64,000 nucleotides of DNA from Aureicoccus marinus (GTDB taxonomy: Bacteria; Bacteroidota; Bacteroidia; Flavobacteriales; Flavobacteriaceae), in NCBI RefSeq assembly GCF_002954325.1, contig NZ_MQVX01000001.1:15840-79839 (forward strand), given 5' to 3'. The first letter of the stretch is position 1. Each line of letters opens with the position of its first letter. The notes under the pieces are model-generated. The model did not search any database. It was not told the origin of the DNA and worked only from the letters and a program-made list of their open reading frames with translations. Shown here one piece after another: positions 8,556 to 15,708 of the stretch. The translations under genes and the position numbers were made by a program.

Positions 8556-9725
8556 TCATTTCCTCTGGAATTGTAGAAAGGTGAAACCAAGAAAGGGACC
8601 AATGGCCAGCAGAAGGAAGAAATAGATGCTGCTATTATCGGTGCTCAAAGCGTTGAGTAGCTCGATACTGAGGATGGAAATGGCAAAACCAATGCAGTTG
8701 ACCAGGGTTAGTGCTGTGCCTTTGATTTCTGCAGGTGCGTTTTTTGCGACCAAGGAGGAGAATAGAGGGGAGTCCGCGATCACCAGCATTCCCCAGACCA
8801 AGAGAAAAACCAGAAAAGCGACCGGATGGGCCTCATAGAATACCGTTGGGAAGAGTAGACAACAAATTCCGGAAAGAAGAAGAGCACCTTTGGCCACGCC
8901 TTTGTTGCTCAGTGCTTTCCCCAAGTAACCACTGATGATACAGGCTAGGCCACCCAAACCAATCACCAGGCAAGAAAGCAGAGAAACCGGGAATCCTAAA
9001 TCCGGCCAGTAGTTGTTAAAGCGTTCGATAAAGAAGGGAACAAAGGCCCAAAAAGCATAGAGTTCCCACATATGCCCAAAATAACCCAAGGCTGCAGCTC
9101 TGAACTCCTTATTGGCAAAGACTCTTTGAAAGTCTTGAATATTTACTTTTTGACCGGCTTTTCTAAAGGGTCCATCGGGTACGCCCAGAAAGAGCAGAAC
9201 ACCCCCGAAGCTGGCGAGGCCAGAAGTGGTTAGAATAACGGCTTGCCAGGAATAATCCGTACTGAGCTCTTTGAGTAAATGCGGAAAGGCCGTACCCAGT
9301 ACCAGGGCGCCTACCAAGTATCCCAAGGATACACCCAGGCCTTTTTCGAAATAGTCTGCTGCGATTTTCATTCCCACCGGATAGATGCCTGCCAAAAAGA
9401 AACCCGTGAAAAAACGGAGAGCTAAAAGACTACCGAGTTGGTTCCCCTCCCAGATGATGCCGACGTTTACCAGAGCGCCCAATAAGGCACTAATCATAAA
9501 TACCTTGGATGGGGAGAAGCGGTCGGCAAAGGAAAGGAGGGCGAATACCAGGGTACCTGAAATAAAACCCAATTGTACCACAGAGGTTAAATAACCCATG
9601 GCTGCAGCGGGTAAACCAAATGCGGCCGATAGATCAGCCATCACCCCGTTACCGGCGAACCACAGAGAGGTGCATAAAAATTGAGCAAAGACAATTAAGA
9701 AGAGAACACGTCTGGAAGATTTCAT
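8556..9725 (-). CDS. Major facilitator superfamily transporter
   Basis: Inner-membrane transporter of 389 aa with about 12 predicted hydrophobic helices and short loops. The N-terminal helix motif FAQFLCTSLWFAGNGVM and the loop SFADRFSPSKVF between helices 2 and 3 (the usual MFS motif A position) support the call. The protein resembles the sugar/drug porter-like MFS group common in Bacteroidota; substrate cannot be assigned. It is separated from the glycoside hydrolase by only 46 bases on the same strand, so it may take up a product of that enzyme, which is an inference from context. Confidence 0.82.
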   Translation of the reverse strand: MKSSRRVLFLIVFAQFLCTSLWFAGNGVMADLSAAFGLPAAAMGYLTSVVQLGFISGTLVFALLSFADRFSPSKVFMISALLGALVNVGIIWEGNQLGSLLALRFFTGFFLAGIYPVGMKIAADYFEKGLGVSLGYLVGALVLGTAFPHLLKELSTDYSWQAVILTTSGLASFGGVLLFLGVPDGPFRKAGQKVNIQDFQRVFANKEFRAAALGYFGHMWELYAFWAFVPFFIERFNNYWPDLGFPVSLLSCLVIGLGGLACIISGYLGKALSNKGVAKGALLLSGICCLLFPTVFYEAHPVAFLVFLLVWGMLVIADSPLFSSLVAKNAPAEIKGTALTLVNCIGFAISILSIELLNALSTDNSSIYFFLLLAIGPFLGFTFLQFQRK

Positions 9726-9859
9726 ACCCCGGCAACTTAATGAATTTTATTTGGAGCCAGATCTGAAACAATTTTAACACCCGGGATGGGAACCTCTATT
9801 TTGGGTTTAACGCTACCTTAGTACTGCATCTGAAAAAACAAAAACCTAAGCAGTAATAC

Positions 9860-10447
9860 ATGAAATGGCTTCAAGAATTTCGTCTTCAAGGGGAACATGT
9901 ACGTTTGGAACCTTTGAGGCGAGAGCACCGCGATGAACTCAATGCCGCGGCACAGGACGGAGATCTTTACAACCTCTGGTTCACCAGTGTCCCCACCCAG
10001 GACAAGATGGACAGCTTTATCGAAACCGCTCTTCAGGGCTATGAAGCAGACCACAGCCTGCCCTTTGTGGTCAGGGAGCTCAGTACCGATCAACTGATTG
10101 GTTCGACCCGTTTTTTAAATGCCGATGCAAAGAACAGGCGGCTCGAAATAGGCCACACCTGGTATTCCAAAAGCTGGCAAGGAACCCGCATCAATAAGGA
10201 ATGCAAATTGCTCCTGTTACAACACGCTTTTGAAGGATTAGAATGTATTGCTGTGGAGTTTCGAACCAACTTCCACAACTGGCCTTCGCGGAGAGCTATT
10301 GAATCTTTGGGGGCAAAGAAGGACGGGGTTCTGCGCAATCATCGGGTGGATGCTCAGGGACTTTTGCGCGATACCGTGGTTTATTCCATCATCGACCAAG
10401 AATGGCCAACGGTTAAATTCTCTCTACAACACAAACTGAAGCGATGA
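9860..10447 (+). CDS. GNAT family N-acetyltransferase (RimJ/RimL type)
   Basis: A 195-aa acetyl-CoA-dependent acetyltransferase of the RimJ/RimL group (Acetyltransf_3). Supporting segments are the N-terminal GEHVRLEPLRREHRDEL, the central strand LEIGHTWYSKSWQGTRINKE with the acetyl-CoA-binding loop position, and VEFRTNFHNWPSRRAIESLG, which is the conserved N-x-S-R-A-I-E-x-L-G motif. Its last four bases overlap the start of the metallo-beta-lactamase gene (ATGA), so the two are co-translated. Members acetylate ribosomal protein N-termini or small molecules, including some aminoglycosides; the substrate here is unknown. Confidence 0.88.
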   Translation: MKWLQEFRLQGEHVRLEPLRREHRDELNAAAQDGDLYNLWFTSVPTQDKMDSFIETALQGYEADHSLPFVVRELSTDQLIGSTRFLNADAKNRRLEIGHTWYSKSWQGTRINKECKLLLLQHAFEGLECIAVEFRTNFHNWPSRRAIESLGAKKDGVLRNHRVDAQGLLRDTVVYSIIDQEWPTVKFSLQHKLKR

Positions 10448-11181
10448 AGCGCTGGGGAGTTTTGTTAGTCCTTTCTTTTCTGTTGATGGGCATGACCTGC
10501 CGCAAGTTGCCCCACCCCAAGGTGTATTCCACTGATCAGCTTGAAATTATACAACTCCGGCAAGGACTTTATTTGCATATCTCACAGATCGCCCTAAGCA
10601 ATGGAAGTACTTTTCCGTGCAATGGTTTAATCTACACCGACCAGGGGGAAGCCGTGATTTTTGACAGCCCGGCTTCGGATGCGGGAACGGCCGAACTGCT
10701 GTCCTGGATAGAAGCACAACAACTAAAACTTAAGGCGGTTGTACCCAATCACTTTCACGAAGACTGTGTTCAGGGCTTACCCCAGATGATTGAGAAAGGG
10801 GCCTTGGTGTATTTGAATATTCGGACTTATGTGGAACTGGATGAACCCAAAGACAACAGCCCGTATCGGGTTTTTGATAGTATTCAGGAGTTGAAGATCG
10901 GTCGCAAAACAATCGTAAACCGTTACTTCGGCCCGGCCCACACGAGCGATAATATTGTTTCTTACCTCCCCGCTGAAAAGGTGCTGTTTGGAGGTTGCCA
11001 GGTCAAGGCCATGGGGGCAGGAAGAGGCAATGTCGCCGATGCCAATACGGCTCTTTGGCCCATGCAAGCCAGGGCTATAAAAGAAGCCTATCCCGAGGCA
11101 GAACTCATCGTCCCCGGCCATGGAGGTATTGGTGGATCCGGTTTATTGGATTTTACCGCGGAACTGTTTTCTGAAAAGTGA
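10444..11181 (+). CDS. bla: Subclass B1 metallo-beta-lactamase
   Basis: Zinc hydrolase of 245 aa with all six zinc ligands of subclass B1: the HxHxD motif in NHFHEDC, the later His in GPAHTSDN, the Cys in LFGGCQVK and the final His in VPGHGG. The order and spacing match B1 enzymes rather than B2 (whose first ligand is Asn) or B3 (which lacks the Cys). The N-terminus is a hydrophobic export signal ending near GMTCRK; the Cys could be lipidated, though the lipobox is not classical. It overlaps the upstream acetyltransferase by 4 bases. Chromosomal B1 enzymes are frequent in Flavobacteriia. Activity against carbapenems is expected from the family, not shown by sequence. Confidence 0.92.
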   Translation: MKRWGVLLVLSFLLMGMTCRKLPHPKVYSTDQLEIIQLRQGLYLHISQIALSNGSTFPCNGLIYTDQGEAVIFDSPASDAGTAELLSWIEAQQLKLKAVVPNHFHEDCVQGLPQMIEKGALVYLNIRTYVELDEPKDNSPYRVFDSIQELKIGRKTIVNRYFGPAHTSDNIVSYLPAEKVLFGGCQVKAMGAGRGNVADANTALWPMQARAIKEAYPEAELIVPGHGGIGGSGLLDFTAELFSEK

Positions 11182-11817
11182 TTATTCCTTGATGCGCGCT
11201 TGCTTGATGTAGTCGAGCTTGGGCCATCCTTTGCGCAAGTACTCGTTGCCGAATTGAGCGATGGAATCCTGTTTATCCTGAATGTCGGCGCCATATCCTT
11301 TGTAAAGGGCGTCAACCACATCCATTCCTTGGGTCACTTTGGCAATCACCGGAAACCCTTTGACCTTATTAAAGCTGATGGTGTCCAGGCGGTTGTTGTC
11401 TTTTAGATTGATGTACAACTGTGAGGTGCGGGTTTGTGCCGTATCTCGTGCAAAGGCGATAGTACCTCGGTCATTCCCCTGAATAACCTCCTCATCCGGC
11501 ACAGGAATGCGGTTCCAAGTGGCGTAGAGGGTACTGTCGTTGCTGATCCCAAACTGGGCAACAAAGTTGGGAATTACTCGGAAGAAGGCGATGTCCTCGT
11601 AGTATCCACTCTTGATCAAAACGTAAAGGCGGTCGACCGCAGCCGGAGACCATTCTCGTCGGGCCTCAATTTCGAAGGTGCCCTTGGTGGTTTCGAATTC
11701 CGCTACAAAGCGTTCTGGAGCCGTTTTCTTGGCCCATTGTGCAGGTTTGGTGGGGCCACAGGAGGCAACCAGAACCAGGGCAAAAAGGGCGATGGTGCAA
11801 AGAGTGGTGTTTTTCAT
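11182..11817 (-). CDS. Cyclophilin-type peptidyl-prolyl isomerase, lipoprotein
   Basis: A 211-aa lipoprotein with lipobox VASC. The mature domain is a prokaryotic cyclophilin: FETTKGTFEIEARREWSPAA at the first strands, FFRVIPNFVAQFG (the FxRvipgFvaQ active-site motif), RGTIAFARD, SQLYINLKDNNRLD and FPVIAKVTQGMDVVDAL. The catalytic Arg in FFRVI and the Gln in VAQFG are present. It probably assists protein folding in the periplasm. The start at 11817 is chosen because it gives a compact signal peptide. Its stop abuts the metallo-beta-lactamase stop with no gap, so the two genes converge. Confidence 0.9.
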   Translation of the reverse strand: MKNTTLCTIALFALVLVASCGPTKPAQWAKKTAPERFVAEFETTKGTFEIEARREWSPAAVDRLYVLIKSGYYEDIAFFRVIPNFVAQFGISNDSTLYATWNRIPVPDEEVIQGNDRGTIAFARDTAQTRTSQLYINLKDNNRLDTISFNKVKGFPVIAKVTQGMDVVDALYKGYGADIQDKQDSIAQFGNEYLRKGWPKLDYIKQARIKE

Positions 11818-11847
11818 CTGGGTGGGTTTATTCACAAATATAGCAGA

Positions 11848-12476
11848 TTAGTCCGCTCCCCAAATTCGCTCGATCGGATGGGCAAAATCAGGATCAAAGA
11901 CCAGCAAGGCATTGATCAGCTGAAATCCTTCGTACTCTTTCAGGTCGCTCAAGGTAATCCGTCTTTCTGTGAACAGGCCTTCCGACAAAAGTTTCGCCCT
12001 CTTGGTACCCGGCAATAAAGGGGTGTCAGGGGTAAACCACCTGCCTTCCTTCAAGAAAGCGATATTGGCGTAGGAGCTGTCTCGTATGACCCCGTTTTGA
12101 TGTAATAAAATGTCATCCGCTCCCTCTCGTTTTTCAAAACAGGCTTGAAGTGGCTCTCGGTCTGACCACTTGATGGGGTAGGACCAATCTTGAATTTCGA
12201 CAAGTTGAAGGGTGTTGGGGTGTTTGGGCGTGTAGGCCAGGATCTGTGTTTGTGTACGGTAGCGCCCATAGCGAATGCGCAATTTATAGCGCTGTCCTGC
12301 AGGAGGAAAGTGAATTCCCTTTAGGGCGGAGGACAGGCGGTAGGGAGGAGGGTTCCCGTAGAGGCTCTGTAGCTCTGCTCGAAGCGCCATTGGTGCCAGT
12401 TCAGGTTTTTGACCTGTCCATTCTCCAGGGCCAGACTTTCAAAGAGTGGGAATGTAGACTTTTTGGAGAAGCTCAT
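11848..12476 (-). pseudogene. pabC: Aminotransferase class IV, probable aminodeoxychorismate lyase, frameshifted near 12345
   Basis: The frame from the ATG at 12476 reads FPLFESLALENGQVKNLNWH and RFEQSYRASTG, a typical class-IV start, then shifts. The next frame gives YRLSSALKGIHFPPAGQRYK and runs to the end with PIKWSDRE (probable PLP lysine) and GVIRDSSYANIAF. Adding one C in the short C-run at about 12343-12350 restores a protein of about 209 aa. The start lies inside the end of pabB (38-base overlap), as expected for a pabB-pabC pair making 4-aminobenzoate for folate. The enzyme would convert aminodeoxychorismate to 4-aminobenzoate and pyruvate. The break may be a sequencing error. Confidence 0.75.
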
Positions 12477-13437
12477 CGAATTCGTGTTCGCATTGACTCA
12501 GGTGGGTTATGCCCCCACCGGCTCGGTAATATAGCCTATTGTTTTGGTTTTCAATATAGCGGATAGCCACCGCACTTTCGATTGTTTTTCCGTCATAGAG
12601 TCCAAAGACTCCTGTGTAAAAGCCCCGATCTTGGCCCTCTTCCCGGCGAATGATTTCGAGGGTTTGGGGTTTGGGGGCACCCGAAACGGATCCGGCCGGA
12701 AGCAGTCGGTTCAGGTAGTCACCAAAGTGGGTTTTCCAGTCCAGGGGAAGCTCGGCCTTGATGTGGCTGCTGGTTTGCCAGAGCCCGCCTTGGGGACGCT
12801 TGATTTCTTCCAGGTAGCGGTACTTTTCTACCCGCACCTTTTGGGCAAACTGCGAGAGGTCGTTGCGCAGAAGATCGACAATGGTGGCGTGTTCCGCTTG
12901 CTCCTTGTAGTCGGCCAATAATTCTTCTGCAGCCTCTTTGGAATGGGCGGATCGCGTTCCCTTCATCGGAAAGGTTTCTACCTCTTGGTTCTGAATACGA
13001 ATAAAGGATTCGGGCGAGAAAACCGTAAATCGGCCTTCCCAATAGAGCTTAAATGGGGCCTTACTTTGCCAGAACACCTGTTCCAATCGGCCTTGAAGAT
13101 CAACCTCTACCGGGAAGGTGAGGTTGAGCAAAAAGGAGTTTCCCCAATTGATTTCTTTGGTGACTCCTTCGAAGGCTTTTTGGTATCGCTCAAGTAGCTC
13201 CGTTTTTTTCTTGGGATCGACCTCTAGGTGGACGCCTATGGACTGCGCGTCGGCCGGTGGGCTGGCATTGGTGGTGCCTTTGATATTGTAAAACAAACCG
13301 GCCTCCGTGGCCTCTTTTTCAGAAAAAAGGTGCCAGTACTTTTTTTCAAAATCAATCAGAAAAATAAAGGGCCTTTCGGCTTCTAAGAAAGCCGTGCATT
13401 TTTCAGCAAATTCCGGGTAATGCATAGAAGTCTGCAC
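12439..13437 (-). CDS. pabB: Aminodeoxychorismate synthase component I
   Basis: A 332-aa member of the chorismate-binding family (anthranilate synthase I/PabB). Conserved segments are FPMKGTR, the active-site LLPAGSVSGAPKPQT, FYTGVFGLYDG, IESAVAIRYIE and YRAGGGITHLSQ. The protein is short because the N-terminal lobe is reduced, which is common for PabB in Bacteroidota. It aminates chorismate to 4-amino-4-deoxychorismate for folate synthesis. A possible alternative start is five codons downstream (MHYPEFAE). It overlaps the downstream class-IV aminotransferase gene, its pathway partner. The amidotransferase subunit is not in the window. Confidence 0.9.
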   Translation of the reverse strand: MQTSMHYPEFAEKCTAFLEAERPFIFLIDFEKKYWHLFSEKEATEAGLFYNIKGTTNASPPADAQSIGVHLEVDPKKKTELLERYQKAFEGVTKEINWGNSFLLNLTFPVEVDLQGRLEQVFWQSKAPFKLYWEGRFTVFSPESFIRIQNQEVETFPMKGTRSAHSKEAAEELLADYKEQAEHATIVDLLRNDLSQFAQKVRVEKYRYLEEIKRPQGGLWQTSSHIKAELPLDWKTHFGDYLNRLLPAGSVSGAPKPQTLEIIRREEGQDRGFYTGVFGLYDGKTIESAVAIRYIENQNNRLYYRAGGGITHLSQCEHEFDELLQKVYIPTL

Positions 13438-13467
13438 GCTGTCGATTTTGGCCTTGCAAAGTTAGGA

Positions 13468-14472
13468 CTATCGGCGCTTCAGTTGAAATTTAGATTGATG
13501 ACGGTAGACCTCTCCCGCTTTTAATTCAGCACTCGGGAATTGCAGAAAATTAGGGGCGTCGGGGACGTTTTGAAACTCAAAGCAAATCGACGGAAAAGGC
13601 ACTTGCTTTTCTTTGAGATCAATATTGACCTGCAAGTGTTCTGGCGCAAAAACCACCACAGCCGCTTGGTTGGTCCAGCCTTCCAAGGCAAGGTCTCCCT
13701 TGGTGGATTGGTATCGAATGGCCGGCTCCCCGGCCTTGATTTGATCCAGTAAAAAACAGTGATCCAGTCCGCCATAAGAGGGCAATGCTTCCAGGCTTTT
13801 CTGTTTTCTAAAGTCCTTCGCGTCTTCTTCCAAGGGGGTGAATCGTCCTGTAGGCAACAAATACTCATTGGTTTCAAGACAACGTGCTGAGGACAGTTGA
13901 AGCGACTGTTCGGTGAGGGGATTCCCGTCGAGATTGAAGTAGACGTGATTGGTCAAATTCAGCACAGTATCAGCATCTGAAACCGCGCGGTATTCCAATT
14001 CCAAAGAGTCATCGTCCTGCAAACAGTAACGGGCTTCAATCTCCAGAGCCCCCGGATAACCTCCTTCTCCGGCTTTTGAGCGGGTGTAAAGCACCAAAGT
14101 TTGAGGTAAGTCGGAAGCCTCTTCATCCAGTTCCCAGAGCTTTCGGTCAATGCCCTCTGCCCCCCCGTGCAAATGCACCCCCTGCTCATTGGACTCCAGG
14201 GGGTAATATTGGCCATTGAGGCGGAAACCTTCGCGAATTCGTCCGGCATAGCGCCCAATGGTGGCACCAAAGTAGTAAGGCACGCTTTCGAAAACGCTGA
14301 GGTAGTCCGAGATTTGATCAGGTCCAACGATAATGTCGCGCTCCGTTCCTCCTTCTTCCCGAATCTTCCAGCGGTGTAAAATAGCTCCTAAATTGAGGAT
14401 TTCGACTTCCGTTCCTAGGCTGTTGTGCAGCTTGAATTTTTGGATGGAATTAACGCTTGGGTTGGGCAGCAT
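13468..14472 (-). CDS. galM: Aldose 1-epimerase
   Basis: Galactose mutarotase family protein of 334 aa. It has GATIGRYAGRI (the conserved N/G-R-Y-A-N/G-R-I motif), GVHLHGGAEGIDRKLWEL, NLTNHVYFNL with the catalytic His, LDHCFLLD, and the C-terminal CFEFQNVPDAPN with the catalytic Glu. It interconverts alpha and beta anomers of aldohexoses. No signal peptide is visible, so it should act in the cytoplasm. It is transcribed in the same direction as pabB with a 30-base gap, but no functional link is evident. Confidence 0.92.
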   Translation of the reverse strand: MLPNPSVNSIQKFKLHNSLGTEVEILNLGAILHRWKIREEGGTERDIIVGPDQISDYLSVFESVPYYFGATIGRYAGRIREGFRLNGQYYPLESNEQGVHLHGGAEGIDRKLWELDEEASDLPQTLVLYTRSKAGEGGYPGALEIEARYCLQDDDSLELEYRAVSDADTVLNLTNHVYFNLDGNPLTEQSLQLSSARCLETNEYLLPTGRFTPLEEDAKDFRKQKSLEALPSYGGLDHCFLLDQIKAGEPAIRYQSTKGDLALEGWTNQAAVVVFAPEHLQVNIDLKEKQVPFPSICFEFQNVPDAPNFLQFPSAELKAGEVYRHQSKFQLKRR

Positions 14473-14512
14473 GGAGTAATTTTAAGAATCCAATTCTAAC
14501 AGTCCAAAAGTA

Positions 14513-14806
14513 ATGGGATTCACAGTAACCAACAATGCAGAAAACAAGCGCTATCAAGCGGAGGTGGAAGGGCATCTGGTCAAGATCGATTACCTGGTTA
14601 CCAAAAATAAAATCTACTTAACCCATACCGAAGTACCTCAGGTATTGGAGGGTAGAGGTATAGGGAAAACCTTGGTGGAAGCGGCTTTAAACGATATCGA
14701 AGCCCAGGAGAAGCAATTGGTTCCGCTCTGTCCTTTTGTCGCTGCCTACCTCAAAAGACATCCCGACTGGGCTAGAATTCTGGCTCCGGGTTTTAACGTA
14801 TCTTAG
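14513..14806 (+). CDS. Small GNAT-like N-acetyltransferase (YjdJ/COG2388 family)
   Basis: A 97-aa single-domain protein of the minimal GNAT group. Segments are EVEGHLVKIDYLVTKNKIYL, the acetyl-CoA-binding loop VLEGRGIGKTLVEAAL (the RGxG motif), and LVPLCPFVAAYLKRHPDW, which is diagnostic for the COG2388 group. The next gene encodes the partner YjdI-like iron-sulfur domain; in Escherichia coli yjdJ and yjdI are also adjacent. The pair probably works together, but the substrate is not known. Start at the first ATG, with no strong Shine-Dalgarno sequence. Confidence 0.88.
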   Translation: MGFTVTNNAENKRYQAEVEGHLVKIDYLVTKNKIYLTHTEVPQVLEGRGIGKTLVEAALNDIEAQEKQLVPLCPFVAAYLKRHPDWARILAPGFNVS

Positions 14807-14820
14807 AGGAAAACCACCAC

Positions 14821-15237
14821 ATGGCTGAAATTGTCAAAGACTACACCAAGGGCGACTTAACCATTCATTGGAAACCCGCCAAATGCATCCATTCGGAAAT
14901 CTGTATAAAAACCCTGCCGGAAGTATACAAACCTTCAGAGAAACCCTGGATTCAGCCAGAGGGAGCTTCCGAGGAAGACCTGATGAAGCAAATCGACCGC
15001 TGCCCTTCGGCGGCCCTTACCTATATCAGGAAAGGTCAAGATGCTCAAGAGGTGGTCTCTAACACAGAAATCGAAATCATGGTCAACGGCCCTTTACTCG
15101 TAAAAGGGAACATCCGTCTGGTGCGCAAAGGGGAAACCGAAGAAAAGGAGGGTCCTGTAGCGCTCTGCCGATGTGGAGAATCAGCCAACAAGCCTTTTTG
15201 CGACGGCGCCCACAAGCGAATTGATTTCCAGGGATAA
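14821..15237 (+). CDS. Fusion of a YjdI-like (Fer4_19) domain with a CDGSH iron-sulfur domain
   Basis: A 138-aa protein with two iron-binding domains. Residues 1-70 match the Fer4_19 mono-cluster domain (WKPAKCIHSEICIKTLPEVY ... IDRCPSAALTYIRKG). Residues about 85-135 match the CDGSH domain, ending in CRCGESANKPFCDGAHKR, which has the 3-Cys-1-His pattern that binds a [2Fe-2S] cluster. It lies 14 bases after the YjdJ-like gene, so the two are an operon. A role in electron transfer, cluster sensing or coupled acetyl transfer is inference. The two domains are encoded separately in some organisms. Confidence 0.88.
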   Translation: MAEIVKDYTKGDLTIHWKPAKCIHSEICIKTLPEVYKPSEKPWIQPEGASEEDLMKQIDRCPSAALTYIRKGQDAQEVVSNTEIEIMVNGPLLVKGNIRLVRKGETEEKEGPVALCRCGESANKPFCDGAHKRIDFQG

Positions 15238-15261
15238 AGCCTACTTTTTTCGAAATTCGAT

Positions 15262-15269
15262 TACCTTTG
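15262..15269 (+). promoter_or_regulatory. Bacteroidota -7 promoter element (TACCTTTG)
   Basis: TACCTTTG fits the TAnnTTTG consensus of the Bacteroidota housekeeping sigma factor. It lies 27 bases before the ATG at 15296. No good TTG -33 box was seen at the expected spacing. An AAGGAG-like ribosome binding sequence, unusual in this phylum, stands six bases before the ATG. Confidence 0.45.
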
Positions 15270-15295
15270 CGCCTCGGTATTTTTGAAGGAGAATT

Positions 15296-15706
15296 ATGAG
15301 AGCGACTATTTGTCGAAAAGCCCACTTTAACGCAGCCCACCGCCTGTTCAATCCAGCATGGAGTGAAGAGAAGAACCGGGAGGTCTTCGGAAAGTGTTTT
15401 AGCCCACATTACCACGGCCACAATTTTGATCTCGAAGTGCGTATTCGCGGTGAGGTAGACCCAGATACGGGCTTTATTATGGATTTAGCTGTTTTAGGGG
15501 ATCTCATCAAGACCGAGGTGGAAGAGCGATTTGACCACAAAAACCTCAATATCGAGTGTCCTGAGTTCGAAGGGATCATGCCCTCTACAGAATACTTTGT
15601 CAAGATTATATACGACTTGCTCAAACCCCATTTAAAGGGGGATCAGCAATTGCATATCACCCTGCATGAAACCAAAAAGAACTCCGCCGAGTACGGAGAT
15701 TGGTAG
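15296..15706 (+). CDS. queD: 6-pyruvoyl-tetrahydropterin synthase / 6-carboxytetrahydropterin synthase family
   Basis: A 136-aa T-fold enzyme. The zinc-binding histidines are seen in HFNAAHRL and HYHGHNF, the catalytic Cys in FGKCFSPHYHGHN, and a conserved Glu in the C-terminal ITLHETKKNSAEY. These are features shared by eukaryote-type PTPS and bacterial QueD; the longer spacing between Cys and the HGHN motif is closer to PTPS-like members. It acts on dihydroneopterin triphosphate in queuosine or pterin synthesis. The gene converges on the large STAND-LRR gene with only 2 bases between stops. The choice between QueD and PTPS-III activity is open. Confidence 0.85.
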   Translation: MRATICRKAHFNAAHRLFNPAWSEEKNREVFGKCFSPHYHGHNFDLEVRIRGEVDPDTGFIMDLAVLGDLIKTEVEERFDHKNLNIECPEFEGIMPSTEYFVKIIYDLLKPHLKGDQQLHITLHETKKNSAEYGDW

Positions 15707-15708
15707 AC

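Noticed and set aside
11434-12018. Long plus-strand frame antisense to the cyclophilin and pabC genes
   Set aside because: No homology signals. The minus-strand genes have clear motifs and signal peptides.
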